NCBI RefSeq assembly: GCF_900113255.1
Contig: NZ_FOOR01000003.1
Span: 1-64,000 of the forward strand
Direction: 5' to 3'
Length of the DNA stretch: 64,000 nucleotides
Source of the DNA: Novosphingobium sp. CF614
GTDB lineage: Bacteria; Pseudomonadota; Alphaproteobacteria; Sphingomonadales; Sphingomonadaceae
The notes under the pieces are model-generated. The model worked only from the letters and a program-made list of their open reading frames with translations. It ran no database searches and was not told the origin of the DNA. Each line of letters starts with the position of its first letter. The first letter of the stretch is position 1. The position numbers and the translations under genes were made by a program. Shown piece by piece: positions 8,464-16,095 of this stretch.

Positions 8464-9390
8464 TCAATTGATCCGCCGATATTGCCTCGGACTCATCCCG
8501 TAGCGTTCGTGAAAGCGTCGGGTGAAATAGGCGCTGTCCGAAAAGCCGCTGTGAAAGGCCACCAGGGTGACCGAGGCCCGGGGATCGGTGCGCAGTTCGA
8601 GGGCCGCGTGATCGAGCCGCCGGTCGATCAGGCACGCGACCGGAGTGGTGCCGGCCGCCGCCGCCGCGAGTTGCATGGTCCGCATCGAAACGCCCAGTTC
8701 CTCGGCAAGCATCGCGGCCGTGACCTCAGGATCGGAGAAACGCCGTTCGATGAGATGCCGAAGCCGCTGGAACAGACCGTTCGCGCGCCCTCCATCCCCG
8801 GCCGGGGCCAGGAGACTGGCGGCGAACATATCCTCGACGATCGCGCCATAGGCCTGCTCGGCGTGGCTCCCGAGGTTGAGTTGTCCTTCGTTCCACAACG
8901 ACAGCACGAACCGGTGAAGCAGCCGGGTTGTCGAATGCTTCCCGGACACGCAGTGGGCAATACGGTCGTCGAGCATCGGGATACGGTCCTCGATACCGCC
9001 GCGGGCGAATTCCAGGACGAGCATCTCGTGCGCGCCTGGCATGTCGAAACGATACCATTCGTCCGAGGCACAGACCACCAGGTCCCCGGCCGCGACCGGC
9101 ACTTCACGGCCCCGGCTTATCAGCCGGCCGGAACCGGCATGAACGACATGGGCAACGACCTTGCGCTCGCTCGTCCGGCGAACCCCTTGGCTGAAGCGTT
9201 CGACCGAGGCGGCGGGGGACTTCGGCCAGATCAGGGTGTTGTCACCCAGCCGCCAGCGCAGCAGTTCGGCGTTGAGGAACGGGTTCGGCGAATCCATCAC
9301 CAGGCCGTCGTAAGTCGAACCGATCAATTCATTCCAGAAGTCGAGCCGTTTCGACGGTTCGATACGGCAGGTCGAAAATCGTTCGATCAC
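8464..9390 (-). CDS. AraC family transcriptional regulator
   Basis: About 308 residues: an N-terminal AraC-binding-like domain (cupin-type sensor, residues about 1-180) and a C-terminal double helix-turn-helix with LAEELGVSMRTMQ as first recognition helix and GFSDSAYFTRRFHERYGMSPRQYR as the signature second half. It is likely an activator responding to a small molecule. The start is set at a GTG at 9390 because GGGAGGA lies 7 nt upstream; the frame is open from another GTG at 9417. Between the TonB receptor and the MetE-like gene on the same strand, it is a natural candidate regulator of the island. Confidence 0.88.
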   Translation of the reverse strand: MIERFSTCRIEPSKRLDFWNELIGSTYDGLVMDSPNPFLNAELLRWRLGDNTLIWPKSPAASVERFSQGVRRTSERKVVAHVVHAGSGRLISRGREVPVAAGDLVVCASDEWYRFDMPGAHEMLVLEFARGGIEDRIPMLDDRIAHCVSGKHSTTRLLHRFVLSLWNEGQLNLGSHAEQAYGAIVEDMFAASLLAPAGDGGRANGLFQRLRHLIERRFSDPEVTAAMLAEELGVSMRTMQLAAAAAGTTPVACLIDRRLDHAALELRTDPRASVTLVAFHSGFSDSAYFTRRFHERYGMSPRQYRRIN

Positions 9391-9457
9391 TTGGCGTTCC
9401 TCCCGATTGCGCTCCACCGGCGTCGGCCTTGCACCCGGCCAGTTTCAACGCGCGCCC

Positions 9458-10591
9458 TCAAAGCCTGCCCGAGGCGATCCGTGCACCCTCGGCGAGGGCG
9501 CGCAGCTTCTTCCAGGTCACTTCCGGATCGATCTTGCCGTAGCCGGCGAAAGTGCCGAAGCCGCAATCGGTCGAAGCGACGACGCGGTCGGCCCCGACGA
9601 TCCCCGCGAAGCGCTCGATGCGCTGGGCGATCAGTTCGGGATGTTCGACATAGTTCGAACAGGTATCGATCGTGCCCGGCGCCAGCACCTTCCAGTCCGG
9701 CAGTTTCGCGTCCCTCCAGACTTTCCACTCGTGCTCGTGACGGGGATTGGCGGCTTCGAACAACACCGTCGCCGGCCGGGCGCCGATCACGATGTCGATC
9801 ACTTTTTCAAGCGGGATATCGTGATCGTGCGGGCCCTCGTAATTGCCCCAGCAGACGTGCATGCGCATCTTCTCGGCCGGGATGTTGGCCGTCGCCGCGT
9901 TGAGCGCCTCGACATTGGCCGCGGCGACTTTCAGGAACGCCTCCTCAGTCAGATCCTGGTAGCCGGTGTGCCGGGACATGGCCAGGTCCGGGCAATCGAG
10001 CTGGAGATGAAAGCCCTCGGCAACGATCGTTTCGTATTCCTCGCGCATCGCATCGGCGAGGTCGGCGAGATAGGCCTCATGGCTGGGATAGTGCTTGTTG
10101 ACCTGGAACGCGGTGATGAGACCCGGCGAAGCGGCATTCATGAACGCCTGCGTCCCGGGCTTCGCGCCCTTGGCCAGCGCCGCCTTGAAGCGGTTGATGT
10201 CTTCCCACAGCGGATCGAGCGTGACGAGGCGCACTTTGTCGACGCAGCTGGCGCGCACGAAGTCCTGGCTGCCCATGATCGCCGAGAGCTTCTTCGCCAG
10301 GTCGGGATGTTCGGCAAGGTCGGCGGCGGGCTTGCGGTCGACATGGCCGCCGAAGCCGGACAGCCGCTCGATCATGTAGGTCGAATAGCCGATCTTGCCG
10401 ATCTCTCCATCGCTGACGATGTCCACCCCGCATTCCACCTGCATGGCCACCGCGTGATCGACCGCGGCGGAAACCTTGGCGTCGAATTCGGCCGCGTCGA
10501 ACGGCTCGCCGGCATCGCGGGCGCGCAGCAGCGGAGTCAGCTCCCCGCCGCGCGGCATCGAACCGACATGGGTCGTCGCGATTCGCGTCAT
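9458..10591 (-). CDS. MetE-like cobalamin-independent methyltransferase
   Basis: A 377-residue protein equivalent to the catalytic C-terminal barrel of MetE. Zinc ligand segments are visible as MHVCWGNYEG (His, Cys), LFEAANPRHE (Glu) and STDCGFGTF (Cys). Stand-alone proteins of this size occur in catabolic clusters and in archaea, taking methyl groups from methylated pterins or other carriers. One plausible role is recycling a methyl group released by O-demethylation of methoxylated aromatics, but no demethylase gene is in the window, so this is inference. The start follows GGGGGAGTGAG directly. An inverted repeat at 10648-10664 precedes it. Confidence 0.8.
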   Translation of the reverse strand: MTRIATTHVGSMPRGGELTPLLRARDAGEPFDAAEFDAKVSAAVDHAVAMQVECGVDIVSDGEIGKIGYSTYMIERLSGFGGHVDRKPAADLAEHPDLAKKLSAIMGSQDFVRASCVDKVRLVTLDPLWEDINRFKAALAKGAKPGTQAFMNAASPGLITAFQVNKHYPSHEAYLADLADAMREEYETIVAEGFHLQLDCPDLAMSRHTGYQDLTEEAFLKVAAANVEALNAATANIPAEKMRMHVCWGNYEGPHDHDIPLEKVIDIVIGARPATVLFEAANPRHEHEWKVWRDAKLPDWKVLAPGTIDTCSNYVEHPELIAQRIERFAGIVGADRVVASTDCGFGTFAGYGKIDPEVTWKKLRALAEGARIASGRL

Positions 10592-10647
10592 CTCACTCCC
10601 CCATTTCAAGCCAGGCGATTTGCCCTTTTGCTTTTTGCCTCTTGCTT

Positions 10648-10664
10648 TTTGTAAGTGTTACAAA
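10648..10664. promoter_or_regulatory. Inverted repeat before MetE-like gene
   Basis: TTTGTAA-GTG-TTACAAA has perfect 7-bp arms and lies 57-73 bp upstream of the MetE-like start. It shares the TTGTA/TACAA half-sites of the palindromes at 39-57 and 4722-4740 but with closer spacing, so it may be a variant site or bind another regulator. Confidence 0.5.
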
Positions 10665-10813
10665 CAAAGTTGCACCCAAGGCAAGTGCAATCTTGCGAAC
10701 AACAAGCTGGGAGAGAAGCCGCATGGGCCTTTCGCGCGCCACAGTCGCATCCAGGGCGCGCGCGTCCTGATGCGCCAGGCCAAACACGCCGGCCGAACTG
10801 GCAAGCCTAGGGT

Positions 10814-10890
10814 AGTTTGGCGGCGCCCCGGATTGCTTCGGCGGCTTCGCCACCTCGCGACCGGCGAAGGGAGGAAATGAGCCTCACTTC
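10814..10890. repeat. Dispersed intergenic repeat, copy R1
   Basis: Begins AGTTTGGCGGCGCC, then CGGATTGCTTCGGCGGC and ends GAAGGGAGGAAATGAGCC. Very similar to the copy at 20563-20645 and to parts of 11687-11786. The core GATTGCTTCG...CTCGC resembles the repeat CGTCATTGCGAG...GAAGCAATCC common between genes in many bacteria. Confidence 0.75.
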
Positions 10891-10933
10891 AAAAGCTCTA
10901 ATCCAAACATCGATCGGAGAGGAAAACACAGCG

Positions 10934-11644
10934 ATGAGCGATATTGCATCCCTGGAAGCCCGGATCGCCCGGCTCGAACACGAGCTCGCCATCCAACAGG
11001 ACATCCACCAGATCCGCCGCATCCAGTATACCTACGGCTATTTCATCGACAAATCGCAGTACGACGAGACTGTCGACCTGTTCTCGGACGATGCCGAAGT
11101 CTGGTTTCTCGGCGGCGTCTACAAAGGCCGGCAAGGGCTGCGCCGCCTCTATATCGAGCGCTTCCGCAAGACCTTCACGCAAGATCACAACGGCCCGCGC
11201 TATGGCTGGCTGCTCGATCATCCGCAGTTGCAGATGGTGGTCGACGTAGCACCGGATCGCGCCACCGCCACCGTTCGCGGCCGTTCGATGATGCAGGCCG
11301 GCCTGCACGAAACCGCCGAGGGCCAGCAGCGCGCCTGGTGGGAAGGCGGCATCTACGACAATCGCTATGTCCGCGAGGACGGCGTCTGGAAGATCTCGCG
11401 CCTGGGCTATTTCCCGTTCTGGCATGGCACTTTCGCGGATGGCTGGGCAAAGACGCCGATCGATTTCATCCCCGCGCCTTCGGTGTGCTATCCGGAGGAT
11501 CCGCTCGGCCCCGACTTCATTCTCCAGCCCCAGCCGCGCCTCTGGCCCGCGACCGATATCGTGCCCTTTCCCTACGACCATCCCGTCACCGGCAAGCCGA
11601 TCGTGTGCGACAACAGCCGCGCGCGGGAAGGATTCAAGGACTGA
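10934..11644 (+). CDS. NTF2-fold (SnoaL-like) protein
   Basis: A 236-residue cytoplasmic protein. A short helical start (IASLEARIARLEHELAIQQDIHQIRRI) precedes a SnoaL/NTF2 domain (YTYGYFIDKSQYDETVDLFSDD is the hallmark opening) and a roughly 70-residue C-terminal tail rich in Pro. Such domains serve as small dehydratases, isomerases or hydratases in aromatic and polyketide pathways, but many are uncharacterised. The start is chosen at 10934 because GGAGAGGA precedes it; an ATG at 10877 has GGGAGGAA in front of it, but that lies inside the repeat R1. It is followed by the DUF3237 gene on the same strand. Confidence 0.75.
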   Translation: MSDIASLEARIARLEHELAIQQDIHQIRRIQYTYGYFIDKSQYDETVDLFSDDAEVWFLGGVYKGRQGLRRLYIERFRKTFTQDHNGPRYGWLLDHPQLQMVVDVAPDRATATVRGRSMMQAGLHETAEGQQRAWWEGGIYDNRYVREDGVWKISRLGYFPFWHGTFADGWAKTPIDFIPAPSVCYPEDPLGPDFILQPQPRLWPATDIVPFPYDHPVTGKPIVCDNSRAREGFKD

Positions 11645-11686
11645 GACCAAGTCTCGTTGATCGAAACTCATGTTCCCCTTCCCTCC

Positions 11687-11786
11687 GTCAATTGCGAGCC
11701 GCCGAGAGCGGTGCGGCAATCCAGGGCAGTTTCAGCGTGGCCGCCTCGCGGGCGACGAAGGGAGAAAATGAGGCTCGCTCCAACGG
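11687..11786. repeat. Dispersed intergenic repeat, copy R2
   Basis: Carries GTCAATTGCGAGCC and GGCAATCCAGGGCAGTTT in the reverse orientation to R1, then CCTCGCGGGCGACGAAGGGA and AATGAGGCTCGCTCCAACGG. It fills most of the 252-bp gap between the NTF2-fold and DUF3237 genes and looks composite, with one inverted and one direct module. Confidence 0.7.
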
Positions 11787-11896
11787 CCCTGGCATGACCG
11801 ACGCGCGCGCCGGCCGGCTGCGACACTTTTTCCGGGGGCCTCGGCCCCGTTTCATACAAGATCGAGGAGCATGGCCGCTCCAACAAGGAAGCCCCG

Positions 11897-12403
11897 ATGG
11901 AATTCACCACCCTATCGACGATGGACCGCCCGCACCTCGAATTCGCCTTCGAGTGCCGGCTGCAATTCACGCGCGTCTTCACCGTGCCGGGCGTGCACAA
12001 CGGCGGCTTCCGTTCGGCGGTGCTGGTCGACGGCGGACAGTTCGAGGGCCCCTGCCTCAAGGGCCGCACGATCCCCAATTCGGGCGGCGACTATGCCCAT
12101 TTCCGCGATGACGACACCGCCGTGTTCGATGCCCGCTATCTGCTGGAAGTGGATGACGGGACGGTGATCTACATGCAGAACCGGGGCTATCTGTGGGGCC
12201 GCAAGCCGGACGCCATGGCGCGCCTGCGCGCCTGGGCCTTCGAAGGCGGGAAACCGGTCCCCCATGAGGACTACTACCTGCGCGCCCAGCCCGTCTTCGA
12301 AACGCCCAAGGGCAAATACGACTGGATGACGCGGCACGTCTTCATCGGCGTGGGCGAACGGAAACCGGATGGGAACTTCGTGCGGTATTACGCGGTGACG
12401 TGA
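11897..12403 (+). CDS. DUF3237 domain-containing protein
   Basis: A 168-residue protein of the DUF3237 (UPF0311) family, recognised from the opening FAFECRLQF, the RTIPNSGGDYAHFRDD segment and the DGTVIYMQNRGYLWG and TPKGKYDWMTRHVFIGVGER blocks, which span the family. The fold is a compact beta-barrel and no reaction is established. Members recur in aromatic and terpenoid catabolic clusters of alphaproteobacteria. The start follows AAGGAAGCCCCG. Convergent with the NmrA-like gene, 25 bp apart. Confidence 0.85.
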   Translation: MEFTTLSTMDRPHLEFAFECRLQFTRVFTVPGVHNGGFRSAVLVDGGQFEGPCLKGRTIPNSGGDYAHFRDDDTAVFDARYLLEVDDGTVIYMQNRGYLWGRKPDAMARLRAWAFEGGKPVPHEDYYLRAQPVFETPKGKYDWMTRHVFIGVGERKPDGNFVRYYAVT

Positions 12404-12428
12404 GGCCGCCTGGATGGCGCGCCCCTCA

Positions 12429-13361
12429 TCAAACTGCTTGAGCCGCCGCCCCCCGCAGCATCGCCGCATTCTCCTCGATCATCCGCCGCACGCTACGCGC
12501 CGGTCGGCCGGTGAGGTGTTCGACGTGGTCGCTGCGGATGGCGAGGAACCCCTCGCGGATGGCGCGGCCGAAGCTCACCATGTCGTCGCTGTTCCACGGG
12601 ATGCCGTTCACCGGCTGGTCGTCGATCGGCCGGCGCGGAATGCCCATGGCGTCGAAGATCGCATATTGCGCGTCGTCATCGACCGGCAGGTAGGCCAGCG
12701 GCACGCCGGTGACATCCGCCATGATCGCGGTGACTTCGCCGAAAGTCTGCAAGTCCGGCCCGGTGATATCGTAAGTCCGCCCTTCGTGCCCTTCCCCGGT
12801 GAGCACGGCGAGCGCGCAATCGACGCAGTCCTCGCGCCAGACCATCGCCTCGCGGCCGTGGCCGGCATTGCTCACCCATTGGCCCGAGGCCATGACGCCG
12901 GGGCCGGCCATCAGGATCATGGCATCGGCATAGTGCGCATCGCGCAGCATGGTCCATGGCATCCCGGAAGCGCGGATCAGGCGTTCGGTCTCGATATGGT
13001 CATGGCGCACTTCGGCGGGATTGGCGGGATCGTCGATGCCGATGAAGCTGGTATAGGCGATATGCCGGATGCCGGCCGCCGCGGCGGCGTCGATCGCCGC
13101 CTGGTGCTGGACGACGCGCGCGCCGACGCGGGTGCCGGAAATCAGCAGCATCCGCTCCGCCCCCTGCACCGCGGTTTCCAGCGTCTCGGGCCTGTCGAAA
13201 TCGCCGTGGCGCACCGTGCAGCCCTGCGCCGCGCGGTGGGCCAGCTTGTCCGGGGCGCGGGTGATGAGGATCAGGTCCGCCGCGCGGCCAAGCGCGATGA
13301 GCTTGTCCGTCAGCGAACGGCCGTACTGGCCCGACGCCCCGGTGATGACGATCCGGCTCAC
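12429..13361 (-). CDS. NmrA-like NAD(P)-binding reductase
   Basis: About 310 residues, atypical short-chain dehydrogenase fold. The N-terminus RIVITGASGQYGRSL carries the dinucleotide-binding glycine motif, and HIAYTSFIGIDDPANP plus the GHEGRTYDITGPDLQTFGEV block resemble QorB/NmrA-type quinone or redox-sensing proteins. It lacks a clear SDR YxxxK, so it may be either an enzyme or a sensor. It starts with GTG at 13361 and overlaps the carotenoid oxygenase stop by 4 bp (GTGA), so the two are translationally coupled and probably act on the same chemistry, for example reducing an aldehyde cleavage product. Confidence 0.8.
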   Translation of the reverse strand: MSRIVITGASGQYGRSLTDKLIALGRAADLILITRAPDKLAHRAAQGCTVRHGDFDRPETLETAVQGAERMLLISGTRVGARVVQHQAAIDAAAAAGIRHIAYTSFIGIDDPANPAEVRHDHIETERLIRASGMPWTMLRDAHYADAMILMAGPGVMASGQWVSNAGHGREAMVWREDCVDCALAVLTGEGHEGRTYDITGPDLQTFGEVTAIMADVTGVPLAYLPVDDDAQYAIFDAMGIPRRPIDDQPVNGIPWNSDDMVSFGRAIREGFLAIRSDHVEHLTGRPARSVRRMIEENAAMLRGAAAQAV

Positions 13362-14827
13362 GCCGCGCCTTCCAACTGCCGCGCACTCACCCACCAGCCA
13401 TGGACCTGCGGGCGCAGGCGGCGGGGAATCCCGACCCTGGCGACGGGTCCGGCCGCGATCTTGCCGGCATCGACGATCCAGCATTCATGCTCGAAGGACT
13501 CCGGCCCGGTCTGCCGGTCGACGACGGTGACGAGCCAGCCTTCATGCCCCGCCTCGCGCGCGGGCACATGAACCGGCTCGTTGAAGCACATGCCCGGATC
13601 GAGCGCGAGCGCCTGGGGCGGGCCACCCGCCATGTCGAGCCGCAGCAGCAGGTCGAACATGGCATCCACCGGTCCGCCGAACACCGGCGGTCCGCGCCGA
13701 TCGGGGTTCATCGTCAGCATCCAGGCGTGATCGTAGGGCCGCCCCTGCCGCGCCGCCGGGATCACGGGGAAATCGCCGGGGGGGCCGATGACGGTTTCGA
13801 CAACGGTGTCGTCCGTGCCCTTGGGATCGATCGTCCAGCGCGCCAGCCGTCCGTTCAGTTCCCACTGCTGGAGCGCGATTCCCGAAGCCTGGCGAATGAA
13901 GGGGAAGGCATTGCTGTCGGACAGGCATTGGTCGAAATGCACCAGCCCGCGTTCGTCCTCCCAGGCGTTCATCATGTGATAGCATGACACGCCCTTCGGC
14001 CCCTTGAACCAGCGCAGTTCGGATACATCGCCGTAACGCGGCATGATGCCGAGCCAGGAATCCATATCCTGGTGATGGATCCAGTGATCGCCGCCGGCCT
14101 CGAGCCGATCGAGTTCGCAAGTGGTCGGATAGATCGGAAACAGCGCGTAGCGCTCGGTGATCGTGAAATCATGCATCATCGCGCAATACGGCGCGTCGAA
14201 CCACTGTTCGGACTTCAGCTTGCCGTCCGCGCCGACCACGCAGTACGCAACCGTCTTCGAGGCGAGGCCGCTCGCTTCGTAGCCGTAGAAGAACAGCTCT
14301 CCGGTCCCGGGATCGACGCGCACATGCGCGGTCATCGTCTCGGACTTGAGCGCGCCGTCGAAATCGAAGCTGCCCAGCGTTTCCAGCGTGCGTGGATCGA
14401 TACGGTACGGCCGGCCGTCTTCCTTGCACATCAGCAGCCGCCCGGCATGCCACACGGGCGTGGTGTTGGCCACGGTGCGATCCACCCCGCGTGCCTCCGG
14501 CCTGTCGGTGAAGGGATTGCGGTACTTGCCGAAAAGCGCCCGCCCGGCGGCCGTCTCGGCCCTATGCCGCGCGGTCTGCACCCAGCGCAGATCGATGCTG
14601 GCCTTGCCGCCGGCAAAGCGGATCGCGCCGATCATGCCGTCGGCGGAAAGGAAAGCCGCGCTGTCCTCCAGGAACGGCGGGTAGGCGGGATTGGGCACGG
14701 CGCGGAAGAACACGCCTTCCACGTCCGCCGGGATGACGCCATCGACCGCAAGGTCGCCGACCGTGTATTCCTCGCTCTGCGGCGTATTGAGCCCAAGATA
14801 TTTCGGATGCCGCGGAAACGCGCCCAT
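13358..14827 (-). CDS. Carotenoid oxygenase family protein (lignostilbene dioxygenase-like)
   Basis: A 489-residue seven-bladed propeller oxygenase of the RPE65/lignostilbene dioxygenase family, which cleaves an alkene C=C into two aldehydes using non-heme Fe(II). Four iron-ligand His segments are visible: MTAHVRVDP, MMHDFTITE, CYHMMNAWED and the C-terminal VHGWWVS. The PHHPHK-like start PRHPKYLGLN is usual. Length matches bacterial stilbene cleaving enzymes of sphingomonads (about 485 residues). AGGAGAGGGCG precedes the ATG. In this context a stilbene or other phenylpropanoid dimer is a reasonable substrate guess; a carotenoid is the alternative. Confidence 0.88.
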   Translation of the reverse strand: MGAFPRHPKYLGLNTPQSEEYTVGDLAVDGVIPADVEGVFFRAVPNPAYPPFLEDSAAFLSADGMIGAIRFAGGKASIDLRWVQTARHRAETAAGRALFGKYRNPFTDRPEARGVDRTVANTTPVWHAGRLLMCKEDGRPYRIDPRTLETLGSFDFDGALKSETMTAHVRVDPGTGELFFYGYEASGLASKTVAYCVVGADGKLKSEQWFDAPYCAMMHDFTITERYALFPIYPTTCELDRLEAGGDHWIHHQDMDSWLGIMPRYGDVSELRWFKGPKGVSCYHMMNAWEDERGLVHFDQCLSDSNAFPFIRQASGIALQQWELNGRLARWTIDPKGTDDTVVETVIGPPGDFPVIPAARQGRPYDHAWMLTMNPDRRGPPVFGGPVDAMFDLLLRLDMAGGPPQALALDPGMCFNEPVHVPAREAGHEGWLVTVVDRQTGPESFEHECWIVDAGKIAAGPVARVGIPRRLRPQVHGWWVSARQLEGAA

Positions 14828-14842
14828 CGCCCTCTCCTATTC

Positions 14843-14859
14843 TACCATTTGTTATGATA
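14843..14859. promoter_or_regulatory. Imperfect inverted repeat before carotenoid oxygenase
   Basis: TACCAT-TTGTT-ATGATA has 6-bp arms with one mismatch, 16 bp upstream of the oxygenase start. Its position is right for an operator but the symmetry is modest. Confidence 0.35.
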
Positions 14860-14890
14860 GTGACGCGTCGAGGCCGGCTTGGCAAGATCG

Positions 14891-14942
14891 TTCGGCGCCG
14901 CCTTGCGACGATGAAAGGAGAAGATGGGTCGCGCTCCAACGG
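14891..14942. repeat. Dispersed intergenic repeat, copy R4 (partial)
   Basis: TTCGGCGCCGCCTTGCGACG then AAAGGAGAAGATGGGTCG and CGCTCCAACGG match the right-hand half of R2 and R1. The GATTGCTTCGG core is missing, so this is a truncated copy. Confidence 0.55.
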
Positions 14943-14988
14943 ACTTGGTATCGGTCGAGACCCGGTTGGCGGCGCGATCGGCCGCCGA

Positions 14989-15879
14989 TCATCCGCTGGT
15001 TCGGGCGACTTTCGGAACGATGGGCGCAAGAACGCGCGGTGTGCCGATCGCGTGCGGCAACGGTTCCGAGCGCGGTTCCTCGGCCGGAGCCATCAGTCCG
15101 GCCGCCACCGCGTAAGCGCGGTCATTGTCGACGGCGATCGCCTGCGTTCCGTCCGGCAGGACCACCGGCGCGATGCGCAGCCCGATGCGCCGCGAGATAC
15201 GCCCCAGCCCGGTCGCCAGCGAAACCAGCCGGAAACGCAGGAGCAGCAGATTGACCACCCCGAACGCCCGCACGACACGCACGGCGTTCCGCGCGGAATG
15301 CCCACCGTCCCTGAACAGGCCCGCCGCGCGCAGCGCCTGGGGGCCAGTCAATCCGTAGAGATTCAATCCGTAGAGATGGCAGCCGGCGTATGCGTCATCG
15401 CGAAATTGATGGAAGCGCCGCCGCGTTTCGGGGTCCGCGGCGATCACGTCTTCGCGTCTTGCCACGGCGACGGCCGCGTCGGCGCCTTCCAGCGCATCCG
15501 CCACCGCGTCGATCGCTTCGGGCCGCAGCAGCGCATGGTCCGCCGTCGTGACGATGAGCGGCCCCTGCCAGCCCTCGGCGGCGGCCAGCACGCTGTCGGT
15601 GACATTGCCCCGCGCTTCCAGCAGGCGCACGGTGCGGTGCCCCGGCATCCCCGCCATCAGATCATAGATCGCGTCGAAAGCCTCGCGTTCGACGCAGATG
15701 ACGAGGCTCGCGACCCGATCGTGCGCGGCCAGCATCCGCAGGAGATGGGCGACGAGCGGCCGGCCGTGGAGCGGGACCAGATATTTGTGCCGCATGCCGA
15801 AGCGTTCGGCGAAGGGATCCGCCACGCTCCGACACTGCCCCGCCAGGACGATCACCCGCAAGGGACGCGGAGAAGGCAT
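14989..15879 (-). CDS. MobA-like nucleotidyltransferase
   Basis: A 296-residue NTP-transferase fold protein. The N-terminus VIVLAGQCR corresponds to the nucleotide-binding LAGGxxxR loop but with GQCR instead of GGxSxR, and KYLVPLHGRPLVAHLLRML is the usual second motif, followed by VTTADHALLRPE (metal-binding Asp). The family includes MobA and sugar-phosphate nucleotidyltransferases; the true substrate here is unknown. A perfect in-frame 15-bp tandem duplication at 15348-15377 doubles the peptide LYGLN/LYGLT. It stands alone between the oxygenase and phosphatase genes. Confidence 0.75.
   Translation of the reverse strand: MPSPRPLRVIVLAGQCRSVADPFAERFGMRHKYLVPLHGRPLVAHLLRMLAAHDRVASLVICVEREAFDAIYDLMAGMPGHRTVRLLEARGNVTDSVLAAAEGWQGPLIVTTADHALLRPEAIDAVADALEGADAAVAVARREDVIAADPETRRRFHQFRDDAYAGCHLYGLNLYGLTGPQALRAAGLFRDGGHSARNAVRVVRAFGVVNLLLLRFRLVSLATGLGRISRRIGLRIAPVVLPDGTQAIAVDNDRAYAVAAGLMAPAEEPRSEPLPHAIGTPRVLAPIVPKVARTSG
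15348..15377 (-). repeat. Perfect 15-bp tandem duplication inside a gene
   Basis: TCAATCCGTAGAGAT occurs twice back to back, adding exactly five codons to the nucleotidyltransferase gene and giving the peptide HLYGLNLYGLTG. Confidence 0.95.
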
Positions 15880-16095
15880 CAGGCCGTGATCCGTTCCGGC
15901 GGGAGGGCCCGGCGGGCGGGCATGCGCAAGGCCGATGCGGAGCCGAAAGCGGAACTATGCATGCCGACGGGTATTTGCCGGCCATGTTACACGTTCATGA
16001 AGAAGACCCGAGATAACCCCCACAAATCACCGTTCGCCGCCACGCTCGGCCACGGACGGCGAGACAACGGCCCGATCGCCCCCGCGATGGCGCCC
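15880..16095. other. Intergenic region, nothing recognised
   Basis: This 216-bp gap between the nucleotidyltransferase start and the phosphatase stop should hold the nucleotidyltransferase promoter and the phoD terminator. I see no clear promoter boxes, hairpin or RNA gene in it. Confidence 0.4.
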
